This document shows, piece after piece, positions 36,692 to 45,780 of a stretch of 64,000 nt of DNA. The notes under the pieces are model-generated. The model made no database searches and was not told the DNA's origin. It saw only the letters and a list, made by a program, of their open reading frames with translations. Numbering within the stretch: the stretch's first letter is position 1; every line of letters begins with the position of its first letter. The position numbers were made by a program, and so were the translations under genes. The DNA comes from Paracoccaceae bacterium (GTDB lineage: Bacteria; Pseudomonadota; Alphaproteobacteria; Rhodobacterales; Rhodobacteraceae): NCBI GenBank assembly GCA_022822495.1, contig JAJEBQ010000033.1:1-64000 (forward strand), in the 5' to 3' direction.

Positions 36692-37789
36692 TTAGACATT
36701 GAACAGGAAGTGAAGAATATCACCATCCCTGACTTCGTATGACTTTCCCTCCGTTCTGATTTTGCCCTTATTGCGGGCCTGCTGATATCCTCCACAAGAT
36801 ACAAATTCTTCATAGGAAATGGTTTCTGCCCGGATAAAACCCCTGCGGAAATCTTCATGAATGACTGCGGCTGCATCAAGGGCGGTCGTACCTTCAGGTA
36901 CTGTCCATGCTCGCGTTTCTTTAGGGCCCGTTGTGAAATAGGTGATCAAACCCAGAAGGGAATAACCATTTTGTATCATTCGATCTAGTCCTGATATTTC
37001 TAACCCCATCTCAGCAAGATATTCCTGCTCTTCCGCAGCGTTCAACTGGCTTATTTCTTCTTCAATCTGTGCTGACACAAGAACCGCAGAAGCAGAATGT
37101 AATTGAGCGTACCGTTCCACCTGAACTGAATAATCGTTCCCTTTCTTGAGGGAGTTTTCATCAACATTGCACACATAGAGAAATGGCTTGGATGTAAGCA
37201 GTCCCAAACTTTGCCATAATTTGTGTTCTTCTTCATCAATACCCTCAGGTTTGGCATGATTACCTTTGGCAAGGTTGGATTGGGCGGTCTCTAACAGAAT
37301 GTCCAGCCTGAAAGCTTCTTTATCACCACTCTTTACTTTCCTGGCCAAGCGAGATCTTTGTCTTTCTACGGATTCCAAATCAGCAAGTATCAATTCAGTT
37401 TCTATGGTTTCAATGTCCCTTAAGGGATCCACTTTCCCATCAACATGAACAATATTGTTGTCATCAAAACACCGAACCACATGCGCCAAGGCATCAACCT
37501 CCCGTATATTACCTAAAAACTTGTTCCCGAGTCCCTCGCCTCTTGATGCACCCCTGACAAGACCAGCAATATCAACAAAGGTTGTCTTGGCCTGGATAAT
37601 TTGTCTTGATTTTTCAAATACTGCAATTCTGTCCAACCTAGGATCATTGACAGGAACTTCACCGAGATTGGCTTCAATGGTACAGAACGGATAATTTTCA
37701 TTCTGAGCTGAGGCGGTATGGGTCAAGGCATTAAATAGTGTTGATTTGCCCACATTTGGCAAGCCTATTATTCCTGTCTTGAAACCCAT
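36692..37789 (-). CDS. ychF: Ribosome-associated ATPase/GTPase YchF (Obg family)
   Basis: 365 aa. The G1 loop is GLPNVGKSTLFNALT at residue 8, G3 is DIAGLVRGASRGEGLGNKFL near 72, and the position of the base-specificity motif carries a NxxE-type variant (CNVDENS) as in YchF, which prefers ATP. The C-terminal TGS domain includes TTGPKETRAWTVPEGTTALDAAAVIHEDF and FRRGFIRAETISYEEF. It binds ribosomes and stress-response partners. In alphaproteobacteria it often follows rplY-pth; here it is separated from them by about 2.7 kb and inverted. Confidence 0.95.
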   Translation of the reverse strand: MGFKTGIIGLPNVGKSTLFNALTHTASAQNENYPFCTIEANLGEVPVNDPRLDRIAVFEKSRQIIQAKTTFVDIAGLVRGASRGEGLGNKFLGNIREVDALAHVVRCFDDNNIVHVDGKVDPLRDIETIETELILADLESVERQRSRLARKVKSGDKEAFRLDILLETAQSNLAKGNHAKPEGIDEEEHKLWQSLGLLTSKPFLYVCNVDENSLKKGNDYSVQVERYAQLHSASAVLVSAQIEEEISQLNAAEEQEYLAEMGLEISGLDRMIQNGYSLLGLITYFTTGPKETRAWTVPEGTTALDAAAVIHEDFRRGFIRAETISYEEFVSCGGYQQARNKGKIRTEGKSYEVRDGDILHFLFNV

Positions 37790-37877
37790 GTGCTATTCCG
37801 TTGTCTTTAAGATTTATAAGGGGTAATTATATGGAGATGATATTATTGATATTTAAGGTTAAGGTTCAGAGAAGATT

Positions 37878-38288
37878 ATGAAGATAAACCAGTACCTGTT
37901 TTTTGATGGCAACTGCGAAGAAGCATTTAATTGGTATGCTGAAATTTTCAAAATAAAGGATATATCTTTCGAACGTTACAGTGACATGCCCGGGCAAAGC
38001 CCATTTTCAAAGGAAATGGATCCCAAAATTATGCATGTTTCCTTACAGTTTGCTGGCGGTGTTCTTATGGGTTCTGATGATCCTACTGGCAACTATCAGA
38101 AACCTGGGGGCATGGCAACTTCCCTACATTTTGGTTCAGTTAATGAGGCGCGCGTCATATTTGAGAAACTATCAGATGGGGGCACCGTACAAATGAAATT
38201 TGAGCCGACCTTTTTTTCCCCAGGATTTGGAACCTGCAAAGATAAATTTGGCATGCCCTGGATGGTTCACGCGGAGCCGGATAATTGA
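37878..38288 (+). CDS. VOC-family (PhnB/glyoxalase-like) protein
   Basis: 136 aa. It begins [24 protein letters not shown] and continues with [21 protein letters not shown] and a C-terminal [18 protein letters not shown], matching the PhnB-type subgroup of the vicinal-oxygen-chelate fold. Metal-binding residues are not all evident. Proteins of this subgroup have been annotated as 3-demethylubiquinone methyltransferase-like, but most have no known function. It is followed 25 bases later by trpA. Confidence 0.82.
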   Translation: MKINQYLFFDGNCEEAFNWYAEIFKIKDISFERYSDMPGQSPFSKEMDPKIMHVSLQFAGGVLMGSDDPTGNYQKPGGMATSLHFGSVNEARVIFEKLSDGGTVQMKFEPTFFSPGFGTCKDKFGMPWMVHAEPDN

Positions 38289-38313
38289 ATATTCTAACTT
38301 AGGGCTAGTACTT

Positions 38314-39108
38314 GTGACAAGACTAACTTCCAAATTTGAACACTTAAAAGCCAACAAACAAAAAGCTTTTATAGCCTACATCATGGCAGGTGATCCCAAC
38401 CAGGACCTTTCACAGAAGATACTTGATGGGTTGCCGAAAGCAGGCGTAGATATCATTGAGTTAGGTATTCCCTTCACGGATCCAATGGCAGATGGTCCGA
38501 CCATACAGTTGGCAGGCCAAAGGGCGCTTGCTGCTGGACAGACACTACCAAAAACCTTGTCAATGGTAGAAAGATTTCGAAGCACTGATGACAAGACACC
38601 GATCATACTCATGGGGTATTACAATCCGATTTACAGTTACGGTGTTCAGATTTTCATTAAACAAGCGGTTGATGTTGGGGTTGATGGACTCATTATTGTC
38701 GACCTTCCACCTGAGGAAGATCAGGAGTTGTGCATCCCATCTAATAATGCCGGAATGAGTTTCATCCGGTTAGCTACTCCGACAACAGATGACAAAAGAT
38801 TGCCGAGGGTTTTGGAAAATACCAGTGGTTTTGTTTATTTTGTTTCGATAACGGGTATAACAGGAGCCAAAGCCCCCAAACCAGAAGAGGTTGCTCCGGA
38901 TGTAGAAAGAATAAAGGCGGCTACCGATTTGCCAGTTTGTGTCGGGTTTGGAGTCAAAACTCCTGAAATGGCAAGGGCAATAAGTGACATCTCGGATGGT
39001 GTGGTAGTTGGATCCTCAATCGTTAATTTAATTGCTGAAGGACGTTCAGTTGATGAAATATTGGACTTCGTTCGGACCTTGGCTGATGGTGTGAAGCCTT
39101 CAAAATAG
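38314..39108 (+). CDS. trpA: Tryptophan synthase alpha subunit
   Basis: 264 aa from the GTG at 38314 with AGGG upstream; the frame is open further upstream, but only across the VOC gene end. Catalytic residues are in [21 protein letters not shown] (Glu near 48, Asp near 59). Later motifs are [27 protein letters not shown] and [11 protein letters not shown]. It cleaves indole-3-glycerol phosphate to indole, which passes to TrpB. TrpB and TrpF are encoded 4 kb away on the other strand, an unusual split, as the three normally lie together. Confidence 0.95.
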   Translation: MTRLTSKFEHLKANKQKAFIAYIMAGDPNQDLSQKILDGLPKAGVDIIELGIPFTDPMADGPTIQLAGQRALAAGQTLPKTLSMVERFRSTDDKTPIILMGYYNPIYSYGVQIFIKQAVDVGVDGLIIVDLPPEEDQELCIPSNNAGMSFIRLATPTTDDKRLPRVLENTSGFVYFVSITGITGAKAPKPEEVAPDVERIKAATDLPVCVGFGVKTPEMARAISDISDGVVVGSSIVNLIAEGRSVDEILDFVRTLADGVKPSK

Positions 39109-39171
39109 ATCAATCGTCAGGTTTACTCATGCAACCAGAACGATTCAGATGACAATTGGAAATACAATATT

Positions 39172-40338
39172 GTGCCAATTATAACTTGCATTGATGATTT
39201 GAAACATCTGTACCGGCGTAAGGTACCCAAGATGTTTTACGATTATGTTGAGACAGGGAGTTGGTCAGAAAGCACATTTCAGAACAATACTGATGATTTG
39301 GGTTTAATCAAGTTCAACCAAAGGGTTGGAGTCGATATTTCCGATACCTCAATAGAAAATACCATGTTGGGCAACAAGGTGTCCATGCCCATGGCCCTCG
39401 CTCCTGTTGGTTTAACCGGAATGCAATCGGGGGATGGAGAGATCAAAGTTGCCAAGGCAGCCAAGAAAATGGGAATTCCCTATATTCTGTCAACCATGTC
39501 TGTCTGTTCGATGGAGGATGTGGCCAAGGAGGCAGGTGAAGGTTTTTGGTTTCAACTCTATTACATGAATGACCAGGACTTCAGTCGCAGATTAATTCAG
39601 AGAGCCAGTAATATCAATTGTTCTGCCTTGGTTCTGACTATGGACTTGCAAGTTCTTGGTCAAAGGCATATGGATTTAAAGAATGGGCTGTCGGTGCCAC
39701 CAAGGCCTAACCTTTCCAACCTCATGGATTTATGTACTAAGTTACAATGGGGGTTGGGCATGTTACGATCCCCTAGAAAGAGTTTCGGCAATATTCACGG
39801 TCATGTAGAAGGGGTTGAAGATCTGGGGTCCTTGATGTCATGGGTGGCAGATCAGTTCTACTCCAAATTGGATTGGGAAAAGGTAAAAGAGGTAAGAGAC
39901 AACTGGGATGGACCGCTGATTCTAAAAGGAATTATGGATGTTGAGGATGCGAAAAAGGCTACCACAATTGGAGCCGATGCCATCGTTGTTTCAAACCATG
40001 GTGGTCGCCAGTTAGATGGGGCGCTCTCCTCAATTAGGGTTTTACCAAATATTGTGGAAGCTGTAGGGGATAAAATTGAAGTCTATTTTGATTCCGGCAT
40101 CCGATCTGGTCAGGATATATTACGAGCAATAGGCTTAGGTGCGAAAGCAACCTTAATTGGTAGAGCTTATATTTATGGCCTTGGTGCGATGGGTGAAGAG
40201 GGTGTCAGGAAAGCTATTGAAATTATGCAAAAAGAATTGAGTGTTTCAATGGCGCTTTGTGGTATTAGGGATATTTCTGAGTTCAACAGGAATAATTTGT
40301 TGATCCCCTCTGATCTGGAAACGAACTGGCGTAATTAG
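39172..40338 (+). CDS. FMN-dependent alpha-hydroxy-acid oxidase/dehydrogenase (LldD family)
   Basis: 388 aa. The frame opens at a GTG (39172) and shows the family pattern: MFYDYVETGSWSESTF near 22, PMALAPVGLTGMQSGDGE near 75, FWFQLYYMNDQ near 124, LILKGIMDVEDAK near 238, and the FMN and catalytic-His loop IVVSNHGGRQLDGALSSI near 261. The protein oxidises L-lactate, glycolate or a similar 2-hydroxy acid to the keto acid. Typical L-lactate dehydrogenases and glycolate oxidases are about this size, so the substrate is open. It sits between trpA and rplY and has no obvious functional tie to them. Confidence 0.9.
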   Translation: MPIITCIDDLKHLYRRKVPKMFYDYVETGSWSESTFQNNTDDLGLIKFNQRVGVDISDTSIENTMLGNKVSMPMALAPVGLTGMQSGDGEIKVAKAAKKMGIPYILSTMSVCSMEDVAKEAGEGFWFQLYYMNDQDFSRRLIQRASNINCSALVLTMDLQVLGQRHMDLKNGLSVPPRPNLSNLMDLCTKLQWGLGMLRSPRKSFGNIHGHVEGVEDLGSLMSWVADQFYSKLDWEKVKEVRDNWDGPLILKGIMDVEDAKKATTIGADAIVVSNHGGRQLDGALSSIRVLPNIVEAVGDKIEVYFDSGIRSGQDILRAIGLGAKATLIGRAYIYGLGAMGEEGVRKAIEIMQKELSVSMALCGIRDISEFNRNNLLIPSDLETNWRN

Positions 40339-40471
40339 ATCTCCATTGCATTTTTCGTTGTTGTTATAACCGAACCAGGTTGATTTAGAGGTTTTGGATT
40401 ATATATCTACGAGGCACTGTGGATATGCACCCTTGGAGGATATTCACGATCATTTGGTTTAGGAGATATAA

Positions 40472-41125
40472 ATGGTAACTGATAACATACCGAATCTCCG
40501 AGCAGAAATCAGACCGGGGACAGGCAAGGGGGCCGCTCGGAAAGCTCGGCGAGAGGGTTTTGTACCCGGAGTTGTTTATGGAGGGGGCGAGGATCCCGTA
40601 ACCATAAACGTGAATTTTAATGAATTGCTTAAAAAATTAAGAGAAGGCAGGTTTCTATCTACCCTTTTCAATTTGCAAATTAAGGACATGGAAGATGTCA
40701 GGGTCATTTGCCGTTCAGTTCAAAGAGATGTTGTTCTTGACCTTCCAACCCATATAGATTTGATGAGATTGAGGAGAAATTCCAAAATTAACCTGTTTAT
40801 ACCGGTTGAGTTCATTAATGAAGACAAATGTGACGGGATTAAGCGTGGAGGTGTTCTGACGGTAGTAAGAGGTGAGGTTGAGTTAATAGTTACAGCGGGC
40901 GAAATTCCTTCCTCTCTGGAAGCTGACCTGGAAGGGTTGGAAGTAGGTGATGTGATAACCATCTCCAAAGTAAAATTACCCCAAGGAACAAGACCTACCA
41001 TTAGTGATCGGGATTTTGTGATTGCGAATATATCGGCACCTTCAGGCCTGCGGTCAGCTGATCAGGAAGAAGAGGGCGAGGTGGAAACCGAGGAAGAAGA
41101 AGAGACGCAGGAAGAACAAACATAG
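40472..41125 (+). CDS. rplY: 50S ribosomal protein L25 (Ctc/TL5 form)
   Basis: 217 aa. The N-terminal 5S-rRNA-binding domain has [27 protein letters not shown] near 9. The C-terminal extension of the long (CTC) form includes [30 protein letters not shown] near 110, and the tail is acidic ([17 protein letters not shown]). The start follows AGGAGAT at 40461. It stabilises the central protuberance of the ribosome and is followed by pth, as is usual. Confidence 0.95.
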   Translation: MVTDNIPNLRAEIRPGTGKGAARKARREGFVPGVVYGGGEDPVTINVNFNELLKKLREGRFLSTLFNLQIKDMEDVRVICRSVQRDVVLDLPTHIDLMRLRRNSKINLFIPVEFINEDKCDGIKRGGVLTVVRGEVELIVTAGEIPSSLEADLEGLEVGDVITISKVKLPQGTRPTISDRDFVIANISAPSGLRSADQEEEGEVETEEEEETQEEQT

Positions 41126-41149
41126 TTTGTTCTGATTTTACCGTTCAAA

Positions 41150-41173
41150 TTTTCCGGAGTAATTACCGGAAAA
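41150..41173 (+). terminator. Hairpin after rplY
   Basis: TTTTCCGG (41150-41157) pairs with CCGGAAAA (41166-41173) over an 8-base loop, 25 bases after the rplY stop. The stem is short and only a weak T stretch follows, so it may attenuate or process the rplY-pth transcript rather than stop it. Confidence 0.4.
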
Positions 41174-41259
41174 CTTGTCTTTCACGCGGTTTTTCACCAT
41201 TCCTTCACTTAATATTGGTAAATATTACCTTAAAGTGAAGATAATAGAGGACCGTAATT

Positions 41260-41934
41260 GTGTTGTTGATCGCAGGACTTGGGAACCCCGGCTCCAAATA
41301 CAGTCTGAACCGCCATAATATTGGTTTCATGGTACTGGATTCGCTTGCGGAAACCTACACCGACGGCAAATGGCGTAAAAAATTCCATGGTCAAATAATT
41401 GAATGTTCCCATGAAGGAAGAAAAATACTCCTGCTCAAACCCCAAACTTTCATGAACAAATCAGGTCTTTCTGTAGGAGAGGTTGTTAAATTTTACAAAA
41501 TTTCACCATTGCAGGTCATGGTTTTTCATGATGAGATTGACCTTGCCCCCGGCAAGGTCAGAGTAAAGACAGGAGGTGGACATGCTGGCCATAATGGATT
41601 AAAGTCAATAATCGACCACATTGGCCCGGATTTTGTAAGAATTCGCATAGGGGTAGGACATCCGGGGAGCAAAGAACTTGTGCATAATCATGTGTTGAGT
41701 AACTTTTCAAAGAAAGAACAAACTGATTTCTTGGCGCACCTGATATCTGGAGTAAAGGAGGGTTTCCCATATTTGATTGGTGATAATCAAACGGAGTTTC
41801 TGAACAAAGTCAACCTTGCCCTACCTCAGAAAACCAAGGGGGAAAATTTTCAAAAAAATCAGAAAAAATTGTCATTTCCTAAAGAAAACAAGGAAACAGG
41901 AATCTTCACGAAACTTACTAAATTCTTTGGGTGA
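41260..41934 (+). CDS. pth: Peptidyl-tRNA hydrolase
   Basis: 224 aa. It starts at a GTG with AGAGGA upstream. Catalytic landmarks are GLGNPGSKYSLNRHNIGFMVLD (Asn and His near 9 and 19), PQTFMNKSG near 64 and FHDEIDLAPGKVRVKTGGGHAGHNGLKSI near 88 (catalytic Asp). It frees peptides from tRNAs that fall off ribosomes. The last ~45 residues are a basic, low-complexity tail longer than in E. coli Pth, as in several alphaproteobacteria. It follows rplY after 134 bases. Confidence 0.96.
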   Translation: MLLIAGLGNPGSKYSLNRHNIGFMVLDSLAETYTDGKWRKKFHGQIIECSHEGRKILLLKPQTFMNKSGLSVGEVVKFYKISPLQVMVFHDEIDLAPGKVRVKTGGGHAGHNGLKSIIDHIGPDFVRIRIGVGHPGSKELVHNHVLSNFSKKEQTDFLAHLISGVKEGFPYLIGDNQTEFLNKVNLALPQKTKGENFQKNQKKLSFPKENKETGIFTKLTKFFG

Positions 41935-42318
41935 ACTGATATGGTGTAAAATTGGGTTGTTCTCTTTTGAGCCTCAATTGCATTTTTTTTGATGTTGTAA
42001 CTTTGTTACCACCAGAACATAATTCTCTCCCTATTTCAAACCATTGGTTTAGATTCTGATTAAGCTGTGTATCTCTTTGTACGCAGGGCACCAACCAATC
42101 GTCACTTCAAACCCTTATCCGGCTCGGCGTACTGTTACCTAGCAGCGTAGCAACCCAAAGCCCACATTCGCGGCGAGGATACTCCGGGAGATCAAACCAA
42201 TCAATAATTACGGTTCCATTGCTACTGCCCAATCCCCGAACCGGTTAACCTTTCCCGTTTTCCACGACCGTGTCCAGTCTAATGGTGGGAACATTCCTCT
42301 TTCCAGGTGAGGAAAGCA

Positions 42319-42345
42319 ACCATTATTCAATCGGAATAATGGGGT
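42319..42345. repeat. Dispersed palindromic repeat, copy 2
   Basis: A 27-base element with arms CCATTATT and AATAATGG around CAATCGG, one mismatch from the copy at 9618-9645. Here the 8-bp arms are perfectly complementary. It lies in gene-free DNA between pth and the DUF2237 gene. Confidence 0.5.
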
Positions 42346-42602
42346 TACATCTGTTGCCAAGGTCGAGAGCTCTGCGAGTGCCAAGAAGAAGACAACTTTT
42401 GATAGGCTATGCCGTCCACAGTTTCAGGACGCTTCTAGAGGATCTGCTAACCATGGTTTTGAATATGGGAAAAGCAAAGGATTCGTGAGGTAAGAGATTG
42501 GTTTTGGTGACTGAACCAACGGAAATAAAGAAAAAAGCATTTGGGGTATTGGAGATTAAACTGAAAAAGAGTGTTGACATATCTTTGACAGGTTGATTAA
42601 AC

Positions 42603-42631
42603 CTTTGAAAAGTCTCAAATTCCCTTATAAT
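42603..42631 (+). promoter_or_regulatory. Probable sigma70-type promoter for the DUF2237 gene
   Basis: A consensus TATAAT lies at 42626-42631, with CTTTGA at 42603-42608, 17 bases upstream, as a degenerate -35 box. This places the transcript start about 45 bases before the ATG at 42684. Confidence 0.4.
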
Positions 42632-42683
42632 TGGGTATGCAGGATAAGAACATACTCAATTATTTCCGAAAGTTAAGGCTAAA

Positions 42684-43067
42684 ATGAACAAGGATACTTA
42701 TAATCAAGTTAATGTTTTTGGAGAACCACTGATCCCATGTTCTTATAACCCCAAAACAGGATTTTACCGAACAGGTTGCTGTGAAACATCCAATGCTGAT
42801 ATTGGTAATCACACCGTCTGTGCCATCATGACGGATGAATTTCTTACCTATTCAAAGGAAGCAGGAAACGATTTATCTACACCTGTTCCAGCCTACGGTT
42901 TCAGCGGATTGAAGGCCGGGGACCAATGGTGCCTTTGCGCTGGAAGGTTTCTGGAAGCCTTTCAAGCGGGTAAAGCTCCCAAGATTGTACTTGGTGCTAC
43001 GCATATAAGGGCCATTGAGGCGGTTCCGCTGGAGATTTTGAAACAATATGCAATTGATCTGAACTAG
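42684..43067 (+). CDS. DUF2237 family protein
   Basis: 127 aa, matching DUF2237 along its whole length: [24 protein letters not shown] near 9, [12 protein letters not shown] near 43, [29 protein letters not shown] near 62 and a final [19 protein letters not shown]. Several conserved cysteines suggest metal or redox chemistry, but the function of the family is unknown. It is a single gene with its own promoter. Its TAG stop overlaps that of the convergent trpB within a CTAG palindrome. Confidence 0.88.
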   Translation: MNKDTYNQVNVFGEPLIPCSYNPKTGFYRTGCCETSNADIGNHTVCAIMTDEFLTYSKEAGNDLSTPVPAYGFSGLKAGDQWCLCAGRFLEAFQAGKAPKIVLGATHIRAIEAVPLEILKQYAIDLN

Positions 43068-44296
43068 TCAGAGGAATCCAACTCTATACCGAGCGCTTCG
43101 GCAACTGTAAAAATATCCTTGTCACCGCGTCCGCACATATTCATGCAAATGATATGGTCTTTAGGCAAATCACCAGCAATCTTCAGGACATGTGCCAGGG
43201 CATGGCATGGCTCAAGGGCAGGTAGAATTCCTTCCAACTCACAACAAATTTGAAAAGCTTGAAGAGCCTCTTTATCGGTGATGGAAACATAGGTCGCTCT
43301 TCCTGTTTCATGGAGCCATGAATGTTCTGGACCAATTCCCGGATAATCCAGGCCAGCAGATATTGAAAAACCTTCCAGAATTTGGCCGTCCAAATCCTGC
43401 AACAAATATGTCCGGTTACCGTGAAGAACACCGGGGCGGCCACCTGTCAACGATGCACAGTGCTGCATCTTTGCATCAACACCTTTACCACCTGCTTCAA
43501 CTCCAATGATTTCTACGCTCCGGTCATCTAGGAAGGGATGAAACAAACCCATAGCATTGGACCCGCCCCCAATTGCAGCGATAAGAGTGTCTGGCAACCG
43601 GCCCTCCATTTCTTGCATTTGTGATTTTGTTTCTTTCCCGATAATTGACTGAAAGTCTCTTACCATTGCGGGATAGGGATGGGGTCCGGCAACAGTGCCA
43701 ATACAATAAAAGGTATTGTTTACATTTGTAACCCAGTCTCTTAGTGCATCATTCATGGCATCTTTGAGGGTACCACGTCCTGATGTTACAGGGACAACTT
43801 CGGCTCCGAGCAATTTCATGCGGAAGACATTCGGAGCCTGACGTTCGACATCATGGGTGCCCATATAAACAATGCAAGGGAGGCCAAACCTTGCACAAAC
43901 CGTGGCTGTTGCAACCCCGTGCTGGCCAGCCCCTGTCTCCGCTATTATTCTTGTTTTCCCCATCCTTTTAGCCAGAATAATTTGACCCAGAACATTGTTG
44001 ATTTTGTGCGCACCAGTATGATTCAGCTCATCACGCTTGAAATAAATTTTGGCTCCGCCCAGGTGATCTGTCAGTCTTTCGGCAAAGTAGAGAGGTGAAG
44101 GTCGACCGACATAATGTTTCCAAAGATAATCCATTTGCGACCAGAAACTGTCATCATCCTTGGCCTTATCGTATTCCTGCTCCAAATCAAGGATCAAGGG
44201 CATGAGCGTTTCGGAAACAAAACGGCCACCAAATTTTCCAAAACAACCGTTTTCATCGGGTGCCGAGAAAAAGGTATTAAAGAGGTTCTGATTCAT
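43064..44296 (-). CDS. trpB: Tryptophan synthase beta subunit
   Basis: 410 aa. The PLP lysine is in [13 protein letters not shown] near 92, followed by [22 protein letters not shown] near 112 and the glycine loop [15 protein letters not shown] near 240. It condenses indole with serine. Its ATG overlaps the trpF stop (TAATG at 44296), so the two genes are translationally coupled. trpA is not next to it but at 38314 on the opposite strand. Confidence 0.97.
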   Translation of the reverse strand: MNQNLFNTFFSAPDENGCFGKFGGRFVSETLMPLILDLEQEYDKAKDDDSFWSQMDYLWKHYVGRPSPLYFAERLTDHLGGAKIYFKRDELNHTGAHKINNVLGQIILAKRMGKTRIIAETGAGQHGVATATVCARFGLPCIVYMGTHDVERQAPNVFRMKLLGAEVVPVTSGRGTLKDAMNDALRDWVTNVNNTFYCIGTVAGPHPYPAMVRDFQSIIGKETKSQMQEMEGRLPDTLIAAIGGGSNAMGLFHPFLDDRSVEIIGVEAGGKGVDAKMQHCASLTGGRPGVLHGNRTYLLQDLDGQILEGFSISAGLDYPGIGPEHSWLHETGRATYVSITDKEALQAFQICCELEGILPALEPCHALAHVLKIAGDLPKDHIICMNMCGRGDKDIFTVAEALGIELDSSD

Positions 44297-44931
44297 TATT
44301 GTCCCTTTGCTGCTTTAATAAAATCTTTAATTGCCTTATGGTCCTTCACTCCAAGGCTTCTTTCAACTCCAGATGATACATCAACCTGTTCTGCTTTAGT
44401 CAATTTGATAGCTGTTGCAACATTTTCTGCATTTAGTCCCCCTGCAAGCATCCAGGGGGTTTTCCAATCATAACCCGAAAGCAATTTCCAATCAAAAGCA
44501 ATTCCGTTACCACCTGGAAGGGTGAGATCGTCTGTTGGTTTAGCATCAACCAATATTTGATCTGACACATGGGAATATTCATTCAACTTGGATAAATCCA
44601 TTTTATCCTTGATTCCCAAGGCCTTCATTATGGGGAGGTTATACATATGGCTAATTTCTGAAACTCTGGAGACTTTTTCCCGGCCATGAAGTTGAATAAG
44701 GTCGGGATCCACGGCTGAAACTATTTTATCAAGGTAAAAGTCCTCCGGATCAACCACAAGAACAACTTTTTTGACGCTGGGAGGAACAATTGTTGCAAGT
44801 GTTGAGGCTTGTTCCAAAGTCAGATTCCTAGGGGATTTTGTAAAAAATACGAATCCTAAAAAATCTGCCCCGGCATTGATGGAAGTGATTATGTCATCGG
44901 GAGTTGATAACCCACAAATTTTTACTTTCAA
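44296..44931 (-). CDS. trpF: Phosphoribosylanthranilate isomerase
   Basis: 211 aa TIM barrel. It starts with the general-base motif [11 protein letters not shown] (Cys near residue 5), shows [17 protein letters not shown] near 21 and ends with [21 protein letters not shown] and [19 protein letters not shown], including the conserved Asp. It catalyses the Amadori rearrangement in tryptophan synthesis. It is coupled to trpB downstream and lies 22 bases after the lapA-domain gene. Confidence 0.95.
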   Translation of the reverse strand: MKVKICGLSTPDDIITSINAGADFLGFVFFTKSPRNLTLEQASTLATIVPPSVKKVVLVVDPEDFYLDKIVSAVDPDLIQLHGREKVSRVSEISHMYNLPIMKALGIKDKMDLSKLNEYSHVSDQILVDAKPTDDLTLPGGNGIAFDWKLLSGYDWKTPWMLAGGLNAENVATAIKLTKAEQVDVSSGVERSLGVKDHKAIKDFIKAAKGQ

Positions 44932-44953
44932 TTGACTCTACTATCCCAAAACA

Positions 44954-45298
44954 TCATTTTTCCAGAAGTGCAAGGATTTCATCTTCAGTTGTGTTCATCT
45001 TTTTCAAACCGGAGACCTCTCTCTCCAAATCCCTTATTTTCCTGTTACTTTTCGTTGCTTTCGACCGATGCTGATGTTCACGCAACCACTCCCAGACAAA
45101 ACCAAGAAACAAACCAAAGATGATTCCTCCCAAGACAACAATAAAAGTTGGCACCTCCACCATCGGTACAGAAAAGATGTTTGACAGGGTTTCAGGCAGT
45201 AACCGAAGTGTAACAAGATCTCTGTTGGCCAGGGCCAAAAAACAAAGGATGATTCCGAGAATTAATAAAAAACAGTATTTGATAAAGCGCACAACCAA
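44954..45298 (-). CDS. lapA: LapA/DUF1049-domain membrane protein
   Basis: 114 aa. Two hydrophobic helices (residues about 5-27 and 52-77) are followed by a charged cytoplasmic coiled coil (KATKSNRKIRDLEREVSGLKK). This is the layout of lipopolysaccharide assembly protein A, which in enterics works with LapB in controlling LPS synthesis. It lies between ihfB and trpF, the position it has in many alphaproteobacteria, with 2 bases to ihfB. Confidence 0.82.
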   Translation of the reverse strand: MVVRFIKYCFLLILGIILCFLALANRDLVTLRLLPETLSNIFSVPMVEVPTFIVVLGGIIFGLFLGFVWEWLREHQHRSKATKSNRKIRDLEREVSGLKKMNTTEDEILALLEK

Positions 45299-45300
45299 TC

Positions 45301-45597
45301 CTAGTCGGTTTCACCTTTATACATTTTAACAGCTTCTTTCATGGCAAGTCCAGGCTTAAAGATCACCCTGTTGCGGTTTTCAAGGATGAAGGTTTCTCCC
45401 GTACGAGGATTCCTACGTTCGACGGACTTGTTCTTGTTAACTGAGAGATGCAAGTGATTCCTGAGTTGAACAGGTTTTCCATCAGCGAGAGCATTTCCGA
45501 TTTCCTCAAAAACGGTTTCTACCATCTCCTTGACCACTTTTTTGGGCACAGAATTGAATTTGGTGGATAAATTCTGGATTAGTTCAGAACGTGTCAT
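45301..45597 (-). CDS. ihfB: Integration host factor beta-like HU/IHF protein
   Basis: 98 aa. The N-terminal dimerisation helices (TRSELIQNLSTKFNSVPKK) and the DNA-bending arm with RRNPRTGETF, whose Pro intercalates in IHF, are present, and the position after rpsA is canonical. The usual GFGSF motif of the family before the arm is replaced by NHLHL (from LRNHLHLSVNKNKS), which is unusual. It bends DNA for recombination, transcription and replication. HU-family identity is certain; the beta-subunit name rests on context. Confidence 0.88.
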   Translation of the reverse strand: MTRSELIQNLSTKFNSVPKKVVKEMVETVFEEIGNALADGKPVQLRNHLHLSVNKNKSVERRNPRTGETFILENRNRVIFKPGLAMKEAVKMYKGETD

Positions 45598-45780
45598 CCT
45601 ATTTTCCCTACAACCATTAAAGGAGGAATTACCATATTATACCATACCTTGTTGCTTTAAATTACAAAAAACATCCGTTGGCCAAGGTAACGCACCACCC
45701 GGATAACGTATCAATGACAGGTAAAGTCGTTACTTCATGCAAAGATAATCAAAGAATTATCCACAGTTAAGACTGTTTCT

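Larger units (their letters stand above)
41935..42683. other. Intergenic, likely decayed region
   Basis: About 750 bases without an intact gene. The stretch 42100-42300 keeps short protein-like runs on the minus strand (LPEYPRRECGLWVATLLG), which suggests a decayed gene I cannot name. It contains the second copy of the palindromic repeat (42319-42345) and, at its right end, a probable promoter for the next gene. No tRNA is seen. Confidence 0.5.

Noticed and set aside
42270..42488. 72-residue open frame
   Set aside because: It runs across the palindromic repeat, is Arg-rich without a motif, and has no ribosome binding site.
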